From assembly GCA_017935805.1 (NCBI GenBank), contig JAGBGV010000251.1, positions 1 through 7,178 on the forward strand: a DNA stretch of 7,178 nt, given 5' to 3'. The translations under genes and the position numbers were made by a program. The stretch comes from Clostridia bacterium. GTDB taxonomy: Bacteria > Bacillota_A > Clostridia > Oscillospirales > CAG-272. Under the pieces are notes generated by a model. It made no database searches and was not told where the DNA came from. It was given only the letters and a program-made list of their open reading frames with translations. Shown here in pieces: positions 6,492 to 7,178 of the stretch (its first letter is position 1; every line of letters starts with the position of its first letter).

Positions 6492-6521
6492 TATTCACTC
6501 CTAAACCTTCCCGGATCTGAA

Positions 6522-6527
6522 TATAAT
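6522..6527 (+). promoter_or_regulatory. Candidate -10 box for the P-type ATPase gene
   Basis: A perfect TATAAT lies 31 bases before the ATPase ATG at 6559. No good -35 box is found 16-18 bases upstream (the hexamer at 6499-6504 is TCCTAA), so the promoter is weak, activator-dependent or read by another sigma factor. It is back to back with the minus-strand promoter at 6463-6491. Confidence 0.4.
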
Positions 6528-6558
6528 AGAGCAGATCAAAATGCGGCAGGTGTGTCAA

Positions 6559-7178
6559 ATGAACGAAAATATCAAATACAGATCAGGTAAAATTGTCTCT
6601 CAAAGCGTTGATGAAAAGCAATTGAGGATTCCCTCAACATCTTGCGGGCTAACATCAGAGGAAGCAGAAACCTCGAGAAACAGATTCGGAAAAAACTCCA
6701 TGACAATGCGTAAGCGGGCAGGATTCTTTCGGCAGTTTCTACGCAATCTGAATGACCCCATAATAAAAATTCTCATATGCGCACTGGTTGTAAACACTGC
6801 ATTCATGTTTTCCGACATGAACTGGGCAGAATCTATCGGAATCGCCGCTACTGTGTTGATCTCTACTCTTGTTACTACGGTATCAGAATACTCCTCAGGT
6901 GCATCCTTTGATAAGCTGTACTCCACCCTCGGGGATAGCATATGTCATGTACTCCGTGACGGTGAGGTGCGTGAGTGCTCGGTATCCGACATTGTTCGAT
7001 ATGATCTCGTATACCTCTATCCCGGCGACACGGTTCCCGCTGACGGAATACTGCTTCGAGGAGAGGTGTCATGCGACGAGTCACCGCTGACCGGCGAGAG
7101 TAAGAAAGTTGCAAAAATAGTTGACATTGCCGCCATAAACTCACTGCGGAGAGGTGCGGATTACGAACTCTGCACAGG
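6559..7178 (+). CDS. Calcium-type (P2) P-type ATPase, N-terminal part
   Basis: The first 206 codons of a gene that runs off the window, with no stop in frame. Residues about 28-65 match the cation-ATPase N-terminal domain (GLTSEEAETSRNRFGKN). Two membrane helices follow at about 68-85 and 91-110. The actuator domain begins after them, with PGDTVPADG at 155-163 and DESPLTGES at 173-181; TGES is the dephosphorylation loop that defines P-type ATPases. Helix 2 runs into a short acidic/aromatic stretch and SFDKL, as in PMCA/SERCA-like bacterial pumps. The likely role is ATP-driven export of Ca2+ (Mn2+ possible) across the cell membrane. The DKTGT phosphorylation site and metal-binding helices are beyond the window, so ion choice cannot be checked. 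ATG 6559 has an AGGTG site 6 bases upstream; an in-frame ATG at 6541 would sit only a few bases from the predicted transcript start and has no ribosome site. It is divergent from the sigma factor gene. Confidence 0.9.
   Translation, partial: MNENIKYRSGKIVSQSVDEKQLRIPSTSCGLTSEEAETSRNRFGKNSMTMRKRAGFFRQFLRNLNDPIIKILICALVVNTAFMFSDMNWAESIGIAATVLISTLVTTVSEYSSGASFDKLYSTLGDSICHVLRDGEVRECSVSDIVRYDLVYLYPGDTVPADGILLRGEVSCDESPLTGESKKVAKIVDIAAINSLRRGADYELCT

Noticed and set aside
6358..6558. 66-codon minus-strand open frame upstream of the sigma factor
   Set aside because: It starts with TTG, covers the predicted promoter 6463-6491 and the leader repeats, and resembles no known protein.
6600..6941. 113-codon minus-strand open frame
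   Set aside because: It is antisense to the P-type ATPase, whose frame is well supported by its motifs.

Overview
The window looks like chromosomal DNA from an anaerobic member of class Clostridia, probably a gut or rumen lineage. The main evidence is a complete SCIFF peptide gene next to its radical SAM maturase, a pair regarded as close to universal in Clostridia. A glutamate dehydrogenase C-terminus, Shine-Dalgarno sites of the AGGAGG type, sigma-A promoters and moderate G+C fit this. Genus cannot be read from the sequence.

Layout. Bases 3-161 (+) are the tail of NADP-type glutamate dehydrogenase, closed by a hairpin terminator at 181-209 that also works in the opposite direction. Minus-strand genes then fill 210-4257. 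In transcription order (right to left) they are: scfA, the SCIFF precursor (4099-4257); scfB, its maturase (2641-4026); an Orn/Lys/Arg decarboxylase-family PLP enzyme (1301-2641); a four-helix membrane protein of unknown function (746-1294); and a HemG-like flavodoxin (210-716). A strong promoter lies at 4297-4325. An attenuator-like hairpin at 4051-4083 separates the peptide gene from the enzyme genes. scfB and the decarboxylase overlap by 1 nt, the decarboxylase and the membrane protein are 6 nt apart, and the flavodoxin follows after 29 nt. This reads as one operon ending at the shared terminator.

Upstream on the same strand is a two-gene regulatory unit: an ECF-type sigma factor (5850-6353) and, overlapping it by 4 nt, a single-pass membrane protein placed like an anti-sigma factor (4387-5853). 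Its promoter (6463-6491) is back to back with the start of a divergent plus-strand calcium-type P-type ATPase (from 6559), which is cut off by the window end.

Working together (inference): the peptide is expressed strongly from its own promoter. Partial readthrough of the hairpin gives lower amounts of the maturase and the downstream enzymes. The flavodoxin could supply electrons to the radical SAM enzyme, and the membrane protein could handle the peptide. The most striking details are that this SCIFF peptide carries Gly where the studied peptides carry the Thr that accepts the thioether, that it has a seventh Cys near its N-terminus, and that a PLP decarboxylase is translationally coupled to the maturase.
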